A DNA stretch of 64,000 nt from an uncultured Acidobacteriota bacterium. Lineage in GTDB: Bacteria; Acidobacteriota; Terriglobia; Terriglobales; Acidobacteriaceae. Below are positions 48,608 through 56,904 of this stretch, piece by piece; position 1 is the stretch's first letter; each line of letters opens with the position of its first letter. The notes under the pieces were generated by a model. The model did not search any database. It was not told the DNA's origin and saw nothing but the letters and a program-made list of their open reading frames with translations. The position numbers and the translations under genes were made by a program. The DNA lies in NCBI GenBank assembly GCA_903851035.1, contig CAINND010000093.1:30669-94668 (forward strand), in the 5' to 3' direction.

Positions 48608-48624
48608 CAATGAAGATTTCATTG
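48608..48624. repeat. Inverted repeat near the Replic_Relax gene (possible oriT element)
   Basis: CAATGAA (48608-48614), GAT, TTCATTG (48618-48624): a perfect 7-bp inverted repeat with a 3-base spacer in otherwise AT-richer DNA. Small inverted repeats of this kind mark relaxase sites in many oriTs. Only position supports that here. Confidence 0.4.
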
Positions 48625-48719
48625 AACTTTGATCGTTCCTGAGTTATCGATGATGTGCGCATAATGTCCTCTTTATCGCTGCGAATCGCCGTTTTCACCG
48701 GGCCTCATCGGTCTTCGTG

Positions 48720-49200
48720 AGCTTTCATCGGGCGCCATCGGTCGTTTTTGAGCTCGCAACTCTCCGCCTCTCAGCAATTTGCCGCCAACTACCATCGTTC
48801 TTGCCCTTGGTTTGGCTCTTTTTGGGGTGTTGGCGTTCTTGCTGCCTTTTGGGGGAGGCCGGGGCTGTGCCGCACTGTGTTGCCGCTTTGAGCCTCGCTT
48901 TTCTCGTGTTTCCAATGCGCGTCGTGGGGCTGCGTTGTGGCGTGAGGCGTTGTTCTCATTCCGCTTTGTCTCTGGCGCTTTTGTGCTTTCGGCGGTCTCG
49001 TGGCGTCTCTGTCTTTGGGTTCAGTTGCGCAGAGTGTCCTCCGCGTGCGCTGTTTTTGTTGTGTGTGCTTGTACCGTCGCTTTGGTTCCGCTGTGGCGTT
49101 GGCGGTGCGCTTGTGCTCTGCCGTGGCGTCTGCTGGCTAGCCGCTTCTGCCTCTGGCCAGTCGGAAGTTGAGCTTCTCTTGTCCCGCGCTCCCTGAGTTC
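48720..49200. other. Strongly A-depleted, T- and G-rich non-coding stretch
   Basis: From 48781 to 49140 I count 16 A and about 130 T in 360 bases, an A/T imbalance unlike anything else in the window; 48961-49020 has no A. Several frames stay open here only because stop codons need A. Their products are Cys/Trp/Leu-rich and look like artefacts. Such strand asymmetry suggests DNA or RNA acting single-stranded (origin, leading region, structured RNA) or a history of strand-biased change. Confidence 0.6.
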
Positions 49201-49621
49201 CACCCTTGGCAGCCAGTGATGTTGCGGTGGCCTTTATCCCGTTGGCCGGCTACCGCTGCTCGCTCCTTTGTGGGCGCCGCGTGCATCAGCGGACTCGCCT
49301 TTGCACGTCCTATTTCCATCCGATTCGCTGACAGCGGCTGACGTTGAGGGCGGGGGCTTGGCTGCCTCTGGCCTGCAGCTTCGAAGCACTTTCTGCTCTC
49401 CTTGTTGTGTCGCTTCTCCGCAACATTCGCATCGTGGGCCGGGCAGCTGTCAGGCATCAGGCCCATGCAAGTGAGTTGGATGTCACATTGGCCGCCGAGC
49501 ACCTCAAAGGCGGCCATACTGCGAGTCTTCAGTCCGGGAACTCGTCTCCAGATCTCTCGCTAGCCGCCAATCGACCGCTTTTCATGCGCGGCGTTTCGCA
49601 ATCTCATCAGGAAGGAGTTGG
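49201..49621. other. Gap without a confident gene
   Basis: The composition returns gradually to normal. A frame from 49344 to 49724 exists but has no recognisable feature. GGAAGGAG at 49610-49617 looks like the ribosome-binding site of the following frame. Confidence 0.3.
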
Positions 49622-50011
49622 ACCACGAATACCACAGCAGAAAACTCGACCGCCCAGAATATTCACATCCGGGGTGACGCTGTTCGCTACCACCTTGACC
49701 GTCTCACGCTGGAAGCTCACCTGATCTCCCTGCTCGATGCTGCACATCTCGAACAAGCCCGCGGCGTGCTCGCAGGTGCGCCCGTATTTGCGGTTCTAAG
49801 CCGTCAAGCCGCGGAGCAAATACGCAACCACTGCAGCTGCTGGAAGTTGGATCCACGGCGGGTTGAAGCTGAGATACCGTCAATCGCCGAGCTTCATCGC
49901 CTCACGGCGCGAGCAGTGCCAGCGGCCACAGCTCACGGTGGGGGTTGGTTGCTCACGATCGGATTGGCCGTCCTGGCAATCTCGGTTGCTCTGACTAGCG
50001 ACTCAGCATAG
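49622..50011 (+). CDS. Small tail-anchored protein with unusual start
   Basis: The frame encodes about 129 residues: INIHIRGD-like opening (AQNIHIRGDAVRYHLDRLTL), EAHLISLLDAAHLEQARGVLAGAPVFAVLSR, a helical middle, and a C-terminal membrane helix (GWLLTIGLAVLAISVALTS). It reads like a real protein. However, the perfect GGAAGGAG at 49610-49617 is followed in frame by ACC-ACG, with no ATG, GTG or TTG; the first usual start is GTG 49766. Either ACG (49625) starts translation, or one base is missing so that the TTG at 49618 was once in frame. Confidence 0.4.
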   Translation, partial: TTNTTAENSTAQNIHIRGDAVRYHLDRLTLEAHLISLLDAAHLEQARGVLAGAPVFAVLSRQAAEQIRNHCSCWKLDPRRVEAEIPSIAELHRLTARAVPAATAHGGGWLLTIGLAVLAISVALTSDSA

Positions 50012-50199
50012 GCACGCGAAGGGAAGCGGAATCCCAGCACAGCCATACCTCATCACGGTTGCTTACCTTCGTTGCTTCGACCGATTCAGCGCGGCACTTC
50101 ACTCTCCTCGCAAAACAATTCGAACATTCTGGCCCACGCACATTAGCGGCCGGTCCAGAGATGGCCGGCCGCCAGCGCGTAACTTTCTGGAGGTTGTCA

Positions 50200-50685
50200 T
50201 TGATCACTCAATTCAAAGGGCAGTACGAATTCCTCGATCCGGCGTACTACTGTCTGGCAGAATACGACGGCGTAATTTACAACTCGGCTGAGGCGGCATT
50301 TCTGGCTTCGCAGTTTGACGATCACTATTTCCGGTCAATGTTTCGCAATCCAGCCCTCCCTATTTGGCGAGCTCGCGACCTGTCCAAGAAGCTCCAGCGG
50401 CGCCGTGGCTGGACGCCTGAGCTGTCGCTCGAGGTCATGGGGCAGGTCACTCTCGACAAGTTCTCCCGCACGGCGAAGCTCCGCACCGCGCTCTTGGCTA
50501 GTGGCGAGGAACGGATTGTGGCGGAGAACAACTGGCACGAACAGTTCTGGGGCTGCTGCACGTGCGCAACTCACCCGGGCAAATACGGGCGGAGATCATC
50601 ATGTTCGGTGTCAGGCTGCAACCACTTAGGAGAGGTATTGATGGCAGTGAGAGAGCAGCTTGGCCTGTTGGCACGCGCGGGTTAA
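50200..50685 (+). CDS. NADAR-domain protein (YbiA-like N-glycosidase fold)
   Basis: Protein of 161 residues, using TTG at 50200 six bases after GGAGG; longer in-frame starts at 50059 and 50161 lack support. NADAR/YbiA features are in order: YNSAEAAFLASQF, SLEVMGQVTLDKFS, LASGEERIVAENNWHEQFWG and NHLGEVLMAVREQL. Family members act on ADP-ribose-type or riboflavin-intermediate N-glycosidic bonds, and some belong to mobile-element or defence modules. The C-terminus has an inserted Cys pair region (CCTCATHP, SCSVSGC). Confidence 0.75.
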   Translation: MITQFKGQYEFLDPAYYCLAEYDGVIYNSAEAAFLASQFDDHYFRSMFRNPALPIWRARDLSKKLQRRRGWTPELSLEVMGQVTLDKFSRTAKLRTALLASGEERIVAENNWHEQFWGCCTCATHPGKYGRRSSCSVSGCNHLGEVLMAVREQLGLLARAG

Positions 50686-50936
50686 GCCGTCAGGTGACGC
50701 GAGTATGTGCGCGAAGGACCACCGAAATGGCCCGGGAGTACCGGCAACCTGGCCGTTTGTCGGTACTGATCCGAAGGCATAACTTCCGGATCGCCCGTTA
50801 TCGGCCCGGAACACTCCCGAATAGCCCAGGAATCCTGCCTACAAGCCGGCCTCCCGATACTTCGTGTCGCGCGGATCAGCTGTGATCTTACTGTTTGAAA
50901 TTCGGCGCTAGCCCAGCTACCCTGTTCAACATCCGT
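50686..50936. other. Gap before the copper cargo genes
   Basis: No gene seen in about 250 bp. It should hold the promoter of the Cys-rich gene at 50971; no clear -35/-10 pair is visible. Confidence 0.3.
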
Positions 50937-50959
50937 TGGTGAAGAGAAATGCTTCACCA
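50937..50959 (+). promoter_or_regulatory. Hairpin or operator just before the Cys-rich gene
   Basis: TGGTGAAG (50937-50944) pairs perfectly with CTTCACCA (50952-50959) across a 7-base loop, ending 11 bp before the ATG at 50971. It could be an operator for a metal regulator or an mRNA structure limiting translation. Confidence 0.45.
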
Positions 50960-50970
50960 GTGAGCAAGAC

Positions 50971-51318
50971 ATGAAGCGCCTTATTGCAAGTGCGTTGCTG
51001 TTGTGCATGCTCTTCGCCGTGCTTCCAAGCTTCGGTGCCGAGGGCCAGACGCACTGCGCCTGCTGCCGAAACGAACGAACCTGTCACTGCTGCAATCACA
51101 AGAAGTCGTCGTCGGAACCGTTATTTGAAGATGGTCGCTCCGGCTGCGGCAGAGAGTGTGTCTGCTCATTCCATTCCACTTCATCCGCCATCGAGCGGCA
51201 GACGGGGACGAGCTTTGCCTTGGCCCTGCGAGCGCACGCTGTTTTCCCTGCTGCTGATTCGCGCATTGGTTCGGCCGCCTATCTGACGGTTTCCGGCCGC
51301 GCTCCGCCGCTCTTCTAG
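50971..51318 (+). CDS. Small exported Cys/His-rich protein, probable metal binder
   Basis: Protein of 115 residues with a signal peptide (LIASALLLCMLFAVLPSFGA). The mature start is dense in ligands: HCACCRNERTCHCCNHKK, then SGCGRECVCSFHS. The C-terminal half is unremarkable. It lies about 200 bp before a TonB receptor with a copper-type site, so binding of copper in the periplasm or outside the cell is a reasonable inference. No family recognised. Confidence 0.55.
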   Translation: MKRLIASALLLCMLFAVLPSFGAEGQTHCACCRNERTCHCCNHKKSSSEPLFEDGRSGCGRECVCSFHSTSSAIERQTGTSFALALRAHAVFPAADSRIGSAAYLTVSGRAPPLF

Positions 51319-51521
51319 CACACCTTCCATCGTCATTTGGCCTTACCGTGCTCCTGCATATCTGCGCGTTTCGTTCGTGCGGTTGTGCCGGCACGCACAC
51401 AGTTGCGCGGCTTACTTGTCGCCGGCAACGCGGGACAACGCCCCTCCGGCTCGCTCGAAGAGCAGGCTTACGAGGTCGCGAAGCCCGCCTGCCGTTGTTA
51501 CTGTTTGACCACAGAGGAATC

Positions 51522-53954
51522 ATGATGAAGAAGAAGCTCGTACTCGCCCTTGTAGCGATTGCTTTCCTGCTGATCCAGAGCCCGGCGATATATGCTCAGC
51601 AAGCGGCCACCACGCCAGGGTCCGCTGCCACAGGCAGCATTGCCGGCGTGCTCAAAGATCCCAGCGGAGCTGTCATAGCGGGAGCCCACGTCGAGTTGCA
51701 CTCGGCTGCCGGCAGTTTCCATCAGGCTCAGCGTTCCGATCATCAAGGCAGTTTTTCCTTTACCTCGCTTCCTGCCGGGAGCTACCAGCTCACGGTTTCC
51801 GCTCCGGGCTTTGCCAGCCGCGTGCTTGGCCCTTTGGTCGTGCTCTCCGGCGTGGAGCTTCCCGCCAACCTCTCGCTGCAGATTGCCCCGGCCACCGCCT
51901 CAGTTCAGGTGCAGGGCCAGGAGGCCGGATTAATTGCAGCCTCGGCGCTGAGGGCCAATCCTGAAGGAGCCGCCGAGAGCCACAACGCGGCCGATCTGCT
52001 GGCCGAGCTTCCCGGCGTCAGTCTGCACGGCAATGGCGAGCTGGCCTCGATTCCTTTCCTGCACGGATTGGGCGACGAGCGCACCAAGATTGTCGTCGAT
52101 GGCGCCACCATCTCCAGCGCCTGCCCCAACCACATGAATCCCACGCTCAGCTACGTGGCGCCCGCGCAAGCCTCACAGGTCACGGTACTGGCTGGAATCA
52201 CGCCTGTCAGCCTCGGCGGAGACAGCCTGGGTGGCACCATCTCAGTTGAGTCGCCGATGCCCATCTTTGGCGAGGGCGGCAAGGTGCGCGAGGATGGAAG
52301 CTTCACCGGCTTTTATCGCTCTAACGGCAACAACTGGGGCGGCTCGCTCCGCGAGTGGATCGCCAACGAGCACTTCGGCCTCGGCTACACCGGAGCCTTT
52401 ACCACCACCGAGGACTACACCGACGGGGCAGGCCACAAGATTACCTCCACCTCCGCACAGAGCACAGACCATGCCGTCACCCTGGCGGCGCAGAGCGGAC
52501 GCAATCTCTTCCTCGCCACCGGAAGCCTGCACCACGTTCCATTCGAGGGCTTCATCAACGCCTACATGGACTTGACCCACAACAACGCAAGCTCGCTGAA
52601 CGTGCGCTACCGCCGCACGCTGAATGCCGGCTCGCTCGATGCTCGCTTCTACTGGCAGAACACCTTCCACATGATGGATTTCCTGCCGGACAAGGTGAAC
52701 CTCAGCGTTGCCGCGGGCTATGGCACCCCATCGATGCCGATGAACACGCACGGCCGCGACCTGGGCTACTCACTGCGTTATGAATCCGCGCTTGCCACCC
52801 GCCATACACTGCGCCTCGGCAATGAGCTGCATCGCTTCCGCCTGGATGACTGGTGGTCTCCGGTGGCTGGAGCGGCGCCAATGATGGGTCCCGGCACCTT
52901 CCTCAACATCAACAACGGGCGCCGCAGCCGACTGGGCAGCTACGCCGAGCTCTTCAGTAAATGGACGCCGCGCTGGTCCACCCTGCTGGGGGTGCGCAAC
53001 GACACGGTGTGGAGCAATGCGGACGACGTGCAGGGCTACTGCACTGCGCCCTACATGGGCATGGCTTGCCCCTACACTGCGGATGCGGCAGCCTTCAATG
53101 TGCAGAACCACGCCCACACCGACGTCAACTTCGACCTGACCGCGCTGGCCCACTACGATGCCAACGCGCATGCCAGCTTCGAGTTCGGCTATGCCCGCAA
53201 GAACCGCTCGCCCAACCTTTATGAGCGCTACACCTGGTCCACCAACATGATGGCCGCCAGCATGATCGGCTGGTTCGGCGACGGCAATATGTACACCGGC
53301 AACGTGACGCTCAAGCCGGAGACCGGCAATGTCGTCAGCGGAACTCTGCAACTGCGCGGGCAATCGCCAAGGCCCTGGGAGCTGAAAGTTGTTCCCCACC
53401 TCAACATCATTCAGGACTACATTGACGTGGATACGATAATGCCTGCCGGGATGGGCATGCCGCCGCTGTTACAGTTCGCCAACCACGACGCCCGCATCTT
53501 CGGCAGCGACTTCAGCGGCTCGCAGACCTTGTGGAGCAGTGACCGAATCGGCATCGGCAAGCTGAGTGGCACGCTGGCCTATTTGCATGGCACGCGCACG
53601 GACAGCGACACTCCGCTCTACCAGATGATGCCGCTCAATCTCCGCCTTGCATTCGACGAAGAGGTGAAGGGAGTCGCCGCTGGCATCGGCTCGGAGATGG
53701 TGGACCGCAAGAGCCGCCTCGATCCCAATCGGCTGGAACTGGCGACGCCGGGGTATACGCTAGTCAATGTTCACGCGGCATATAAGAGCAAGTACGTGCA
53801 GGGCGGCTTCCGGATCGACAACCTCTTGAACCGCCTCTATGAATTGCCGCTGGGCGGAAACAACCTGGACAAATATGACTACGTCACCGGCATGATGACG
53901 CCCGTCACCGGACGCGGACGGTCGGCGTCATTGAACTTGACTGCGAGGTTCTGA
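51522..53954 (+). CDS. TonB-dependent receptor, OprC/NosA-like copper type
   Basis: Outer-membrane receptor of 810 residues; AGAGGA precedes ATG 51522 (ATG 51525 is equally possible). Signal peptide 1-26, a carboxypeptidase-regulatory-like domain (about 37-125), the plug (NAADLLAELPGVSLHGNGEL, TKIVVDG) and a beta-barrel ending in SLNLTARF. The plug has CPNHM (Cys201, Met205) followed by NPTLSY, and the barrel has HMM (His383, Met385). This matches the CxxxM-HxM copper ligands described for Pseudomonas OprC. Predicted copper importer; unusual Met richness of the extracellular loops (MGPG, MPAGMGMPP) agrees. Confidence 0.8.
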   Translation: MMKKKLVLALVAIAFLLIQSPAIYAQQAATTPGSAATGSIAGVLKDPSGAVIAGAHVELHSAAGSFHQAQRSDHQGSFSFTSLPAGSYQLTVSAPGFASRVLGPLVVLSGVELPANLSLQIAPATASVQVQGQEAGLIAASALRANPEGAAESHNAADLLAELPGVSLHGNGELASIPFLHGLGDERTKIVVDGATISSACPNHMNPTLSYVAPAQASQVTVLAGITPVSLGGDSLGGTISVESPMPIFGEGGKVREDGSFTGFYRSNGNNWGGSLREWIANEHFGLGYTGAFTTTEDYTDGAGHKITSTSAQSTDHAVTLAAQSGRNLFLATGSLHHVPFEGFINAYMDLTHNNASSLNVRYRRTLNAGSLDARFYWQNTFHMMDFLPDKVNLSVAAGYGTPSMPMNTHGRDLGYSLRYESALATRHTLRLGNELHRFRLDDWWSPVAGAAPMMGPGTFLNINNGRRSRLGSYAELFSKWTPRWSTLLGVRNDTVWSNADDVQGYCTAPYMGMACPYTADAAAFNVQNHAHTDVNFDLTALAHYDANAHASFEFGYARKNRSPNLYERYTWSTNMMAASMIGWFGDGNMYTGNVTLKPETGNVVSGTLQLRGQSPRPWELKVVPHLNIIQDYIDVDTIMPAGMGMPPLLQFANHDARIFGSDFSGSQTLWSSDRIGIGKLSGTLAYLHGTRTDSDTPLYQMMPLNLRLAFDEEVKGVAAGIGSEMVDRKSRLDPNRLELATPGYTLVNVHAAYKSKYVQGGFRIDNLLNRLYELPLGGNNLDKYDYVTGMMTPVTGRGRSASLNLTARF

Positions 53955-53966
53955 TTCGCCAGGCAA

Positions 53967-53999
53967 GAAAAAGGGCCGGGGAGTTGAAATCCCCGGCCC
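53967..53999 (-). terminator. Terminator between convergent TonB receptor genes
   Basis: GGGCCGGGGA (53973-53982) / TCCCCGGCCC (53990-53999), a perfect 10-bp stem with a 7-base loop. Read on the minus strand it is followed by a T-run (AAAAA at 53968-53972), so it stops transcription of the 54053-56650 gene, and may act weakly the other way. Confidence 0.75.
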
Positions 54000-54052
54000 C
54001 GCACAGGAAAAAACTCAGTCCGTCTCTTAGCTTCAAGCGTCGCTGCGGTACA

Positions 54053-56650
54053 TCAGCGTCCGAAGCTGTAGCGCAAGGTGAAGCGCGCCTGGATCGGCTC
54101 GACCGGGTGCATGACGCGGCTGAAGGCCGCATTCGCATTGATGGCCGCGGCCACCGCCGCCTCTCCCGCTGAATCCGTTGGCGCGGTTGCCGGCAACCCG
54201 AGTGCAGCCGCCGGTGCAATCTGCGAGACGTAGGCATAATCCACGTCATGATCGCGGCGGTTCAGCACGTTCAGCACCTCGCCCATCAGGGTCCAGTTCT
54301 GGTTGAACTTGTAGCTGCCGCCCAGGTTGACGAGCGCGGTTGACGGCGACTTATAGAGCGCGTCGGAGGTCAACGGACGCGGCCCGAAGTAGCGCAGGCG
54401 CAGGCTCGCCGAGAAGCCCTTGTAATCCTGCAAGGTGGCCCCGGCAGAGACCACCCACTTCACCGCCTCTGGAACCTCCTTGCCGTTTGGATTCTGCTGG
54501 TAAGGATTCGGCCCGAGTCCAACCCCGTAGCAGTTCGAGTTTCGCCCGCAAAGCTGATAGCTGCTCGTTGCCTGGCTGAAGGAGTAGAAGGTTGCATCGT
54601 CTGGGTCTTGCTGCGTGAAGATGGCGCGCGAGTCCGCAAAGTCGGCATCGAAGACTAGGTGTTCGGCCGGTGTGTAGTAGTTGCCAACCTCGAAGCCGTA
54701 GCGGTTGCTTGCCTGCTGCGAGGCAGAGGTGCCGCCAGTGTCGCCGTCCTGCAGCAGTTCGGAGTTGCTGTGCAGGTACCAGATCTCCGCGGTGCTCTGC
54801 AGGTGCGGGAGGGCCGCCGTCCGCACGCCGACTTCGGCGCCCTTCGTCTGGATCAGCAGGGGAATTCGTCCGACGGCCGTATTGATGTACGGATTGTCCG
54901 GTGAGACCGGCTCATACTGCTGCGTCGCGCCGCGCACGTCGTTGGTGTGGTAGCTGAAGCCACCTTGCAGGTAGAGTTCCGTGTTGTCCCAGGGGCCAAA
55001 GATCAAACTTGCCTTCGGACTGGGCAGGAACTTGCTGGCCGAGCCATTGTTGGGATTGACGGCAAAATTCGTGGGATTGCTGAAGCTGGTGTCGATGCCC
55101 CGGGCCTCATCGCCCCGCAGCGCAAGGATCGACTTGAATTTTCTCGTCCACTGAATCTGGTTGGAAACCCAAGGGCTGCCAATGGTCTCGGTGAATTTGT
55201 TCAGATCTGTGTCCGCCGGCAAAACCGCCTGCACACCCGTGGTGGGATCGATGCCGGCAACGTAGTCGACTTTGCTGGTGCGGAGGCGATCCTGCGTACG
55301 GTACAGCCCATTGTGGACCCAGTCGTTACGCAGTTGCAGCCCGAATGTCGTCTCCGACCGGTGGCCGAGGAAGCTACCGAAGACGGTGTGGCGCAGATCG
55401 AAGCCCGCCACCCAGCGGCGGTCCTGCTGTTCGAACTGGTCACCTTTATAAGGATCGACCAGGTAGTAGGTGAAGTCCGACCAAAGGTTCATGTCGTAGT
55501 AGAAGCCGTAGGCCATCAGCCTGGTCTCGGAGTTGGCCGTACGCTTGTGCCACTCGCCCTGCAGGCTGTAACGATGCGAATGTCCGCCGTCCTCGGGATT
55601 CAGCGCGCCGAAGAAGCCCTGGTAGTTGCCGATGTAGCCGGGCGCGGTGGGCGTGAAGGCCGTGTAGGGGAGCTGGTCACTCGAGTTCCAGCGCGTTCCG
55701 GCGTAGAGCCGGCTGGTGATGCTGAAGCCCCGCTCGTCATCGCCCTGGCTGTAGGTCGCGACCCCGTTGAACTTGTAATAGTTGTCCGGATGCACCCAGG
55801 GGCCGCCGTCGTGGTAGGCCTCGCCGCCAATCAGCAGGTTGCCGCTGGCAAGCTTCTCCGACTCGCCGAAGACCAACCGCGCGAACTGGTACATGCCGCC
55901 ATCCACCTGGAGGAAGTTCTGGGGCAGCGTCTTGAAGTACACCACTTGCGCATTGCCGGCCGAACCGAAGTCGCCCACATCGCCGTAATACGGCCCCTTG
56001 CGCGCATCCACTCGCTGCACCAGCTCCGGGATGACGGTGTTCATGTCGGAGTAGCCCTCGCCGTGTGCGTGCGAGGGCAGGTTCAGCGGCATGCCGTCAA
56101 GGAAGACAGCAAAATCCGTGCCGTGGTCCAGGTTGAAACCGCGCATGAAGTATTGGTTGGCCTTGCCGCCACCCGCGTGCTGCGTGATGATGAGGCCGGG
56201 CAGCGCCTCCAGAACCTCTCCCGAACGAAGAATCGGACGAGTTTTCAGTTCATCCTGGCCCACCGTGACCTGGCCGGCCGAGACGGCTATTCCGACGAGG
56301 TCATCCGCGCGGCCCTCGACCGTTACGCTGGTGCTCACCGTGTTTACAGCCAAAGTGATGTGCAGCGGAGCTTGCCCCTCGGCCTTTACCGTGACGGGCA
56401 ACTGTTTTGTTTCAAATCCTGGCTTAAATATGACGAGCTGATAAGTGGCAGGCTTGAGTCCGGAGACCGCGAAGGAACCGCTGCCATTCGACTGTGTCGT
56501 GACGGCGCCGTTGTAGCTTTGAACTTGCACGGTAGCGCCGGCGATGACCGCGCCAGAGGGGTCAACCACAGTTCCGGAGAGGGAGCGGCCCTGGGCAAAA
56601 AGTAGATTGGGAACAAGAAGGGCCAGGAACAGCAAAAACTTCCATTTCAT
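54053..56650 (-). CDS. TonB-dependent receptor with carboxypeptidase-regulatory domain
   Basis: Outer-membrane receptor of 865 residues. Signal peptide (FLLFLALLVPNLLFAQG), regulatory-like domain (SGTVVDPSGAVIAGATVQVQ, about 23-110), plug with VLEALPGLIITQHAGGGKAN, YFMRGFNLDHGTDFAVFLDG and RVDARKGPYYGDVGDFGSAG, then a barrel ending in ARFTLRYSF. The HAHGEGYSD segment after the plug is typical of one receptor subfamily whose ligand is not established. The start codon lies inside a 19-bp tandem duplication. It may be transcribed with the adjacent cytochrome gene or separately. Confidence 0.85.
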   Translation of the reverse strand: MKWKFLLFLALLVPNLLFAQGRSLSGTVVDPSGAVIAGATVQVQSYNGAVTTQSNGSGSFAVSGLKPATYQLVIFKPGFETKQLPVTVKAEGQAPLHITLAVNTVSTSVTVEGRADDLVGIAVSAGQVTVGQDELKTRPILRSGEVLEALPGLIITQHAGGGKANQYFMRGFNLDHGTDFAVFLDGMPLNLPSHAHGEGYSDMNTVIPELVQRVDARKGPYYGDVGDFGSAGNAQVVYFKTLPQNFLQVDGGMYQFARLVFGESEKLASGNLLIGGEAYHDGGPWVHPDNYYKFNGVATYSQGDDERGFSITSRLYAGTRWNSSDQLPYTAFTPTAPGYIGNYQGFFGALNPEDGGHSHRYSLQGEWHKRTANSETRLMAYGFYYDMNLWSDFTYYLVDPYKGDQFEQQDRRWVAGFDLRHTVFGSFLGHRSETTFGLQLRNDWVHNGLYRTQDRLRTSKVDYVAGIDPTTGVQAVLPADTDLNKFTETIGSPWVSNQIQWTRKFKSILALRGDEARGIDTSFSNPTNFAVNPNNGSASKFLPSPKASLIFGPWDNTELYLQGGFSYHTNDVRGATQQYEPVSPDNPYINTAVGRIPLLIQTKGAEVGVRTAALPHLQSTAEIWYLHSNSELLQDGDTGGTSASQQASNRYGFEVGNYYTPAEHLVFDADFADSRAIFTQQDPDDATFYSFSQATSSYQLCGRNSNCYGVGLGPNPYQQNPNGKEVPEAVKWVVSAGATLQDYKGFSASLRLRYFGPRPLTSDALYKSPSTALVNLGGSYKFNQNWTLMGEVLNVLNRRDHDVDYAYVSQIAPAAALGLPATAPTDSAGEAAVAAAINANAAFSRVMHPVEPIQARFTLRYSFGR

Positions 56651-56682
56651 TGCAGAAAACCCCTTTCATTGCAGAAAACCCC
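56645..56682 (-). repeat. 19-bp tandem duplication over the translation start of the receptor gene
   Basis: TTTCATTGCAGAAAACCCC occurs exactly twice in tandem (56645-56663 and 56664-56682). Each unit carries an ATG on the minus strand. The upstream copy opens a 63-codon frame out of phase with the receptor, so ribosomes may start at a decoy. Confidence 0.8.
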
Positions 56683-56819
56683 TGCCGAGACGCAAAGTGC
56701 AACCGGAAACCAGGCGCCGATTCGGGGAGCCCACCGCAAACCGTGGAAGACAAATCCGGCGCAGTCGGGCATCAATGTCACGAGGAGGATTGTTACACGG
56801 ATAGCACGAAAAAAAAATA

Positions 56820-56853
56820 CGTATGCGGAATAATATTTTGGAATTCGTATGCG
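56820..56853. promoter_or_regulatory. Direct repeats upstream of the receptor gene
   Basis: CGTATGCG at 56820-56827 and again at 56846-56853, 26 bp apart on the same face of the helix if B-form, within AT-rich DNA (AATAATATTTTG). A likely operator or promoter region for the minus-strand receptor gene. Confidence 0.45.
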
Positions 56854-56904
56854 TGGCGCCCGGCGAAATGACCGGCCGCTCTGCCGCTTCGGCCGACCTC
56901 CGCC

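Noticed and set aside
48781..49140. A-depletion as the variable region of a diversity-generating retroelement
   Set aside because: No reverse transcriptase, template repeat or C-type-lectin target gene is present in the window.
48717..49196. Two overlapping frames in the A-poor stretch (159 and 130 codons)
   Set aside because: Open only because A is scarce; products are Cys/Trp/Leu-rich without domain features or ribosome-binding sites.
54947..56605. Long plus-strand open frame (552 codons) opposite the second TonB receptor
   Set aside because: It mirrors the receptor gene in high-GC DNA, has no protein-like motifs and no ribosome-binding site; the minus-strand receptor is unambiguous.
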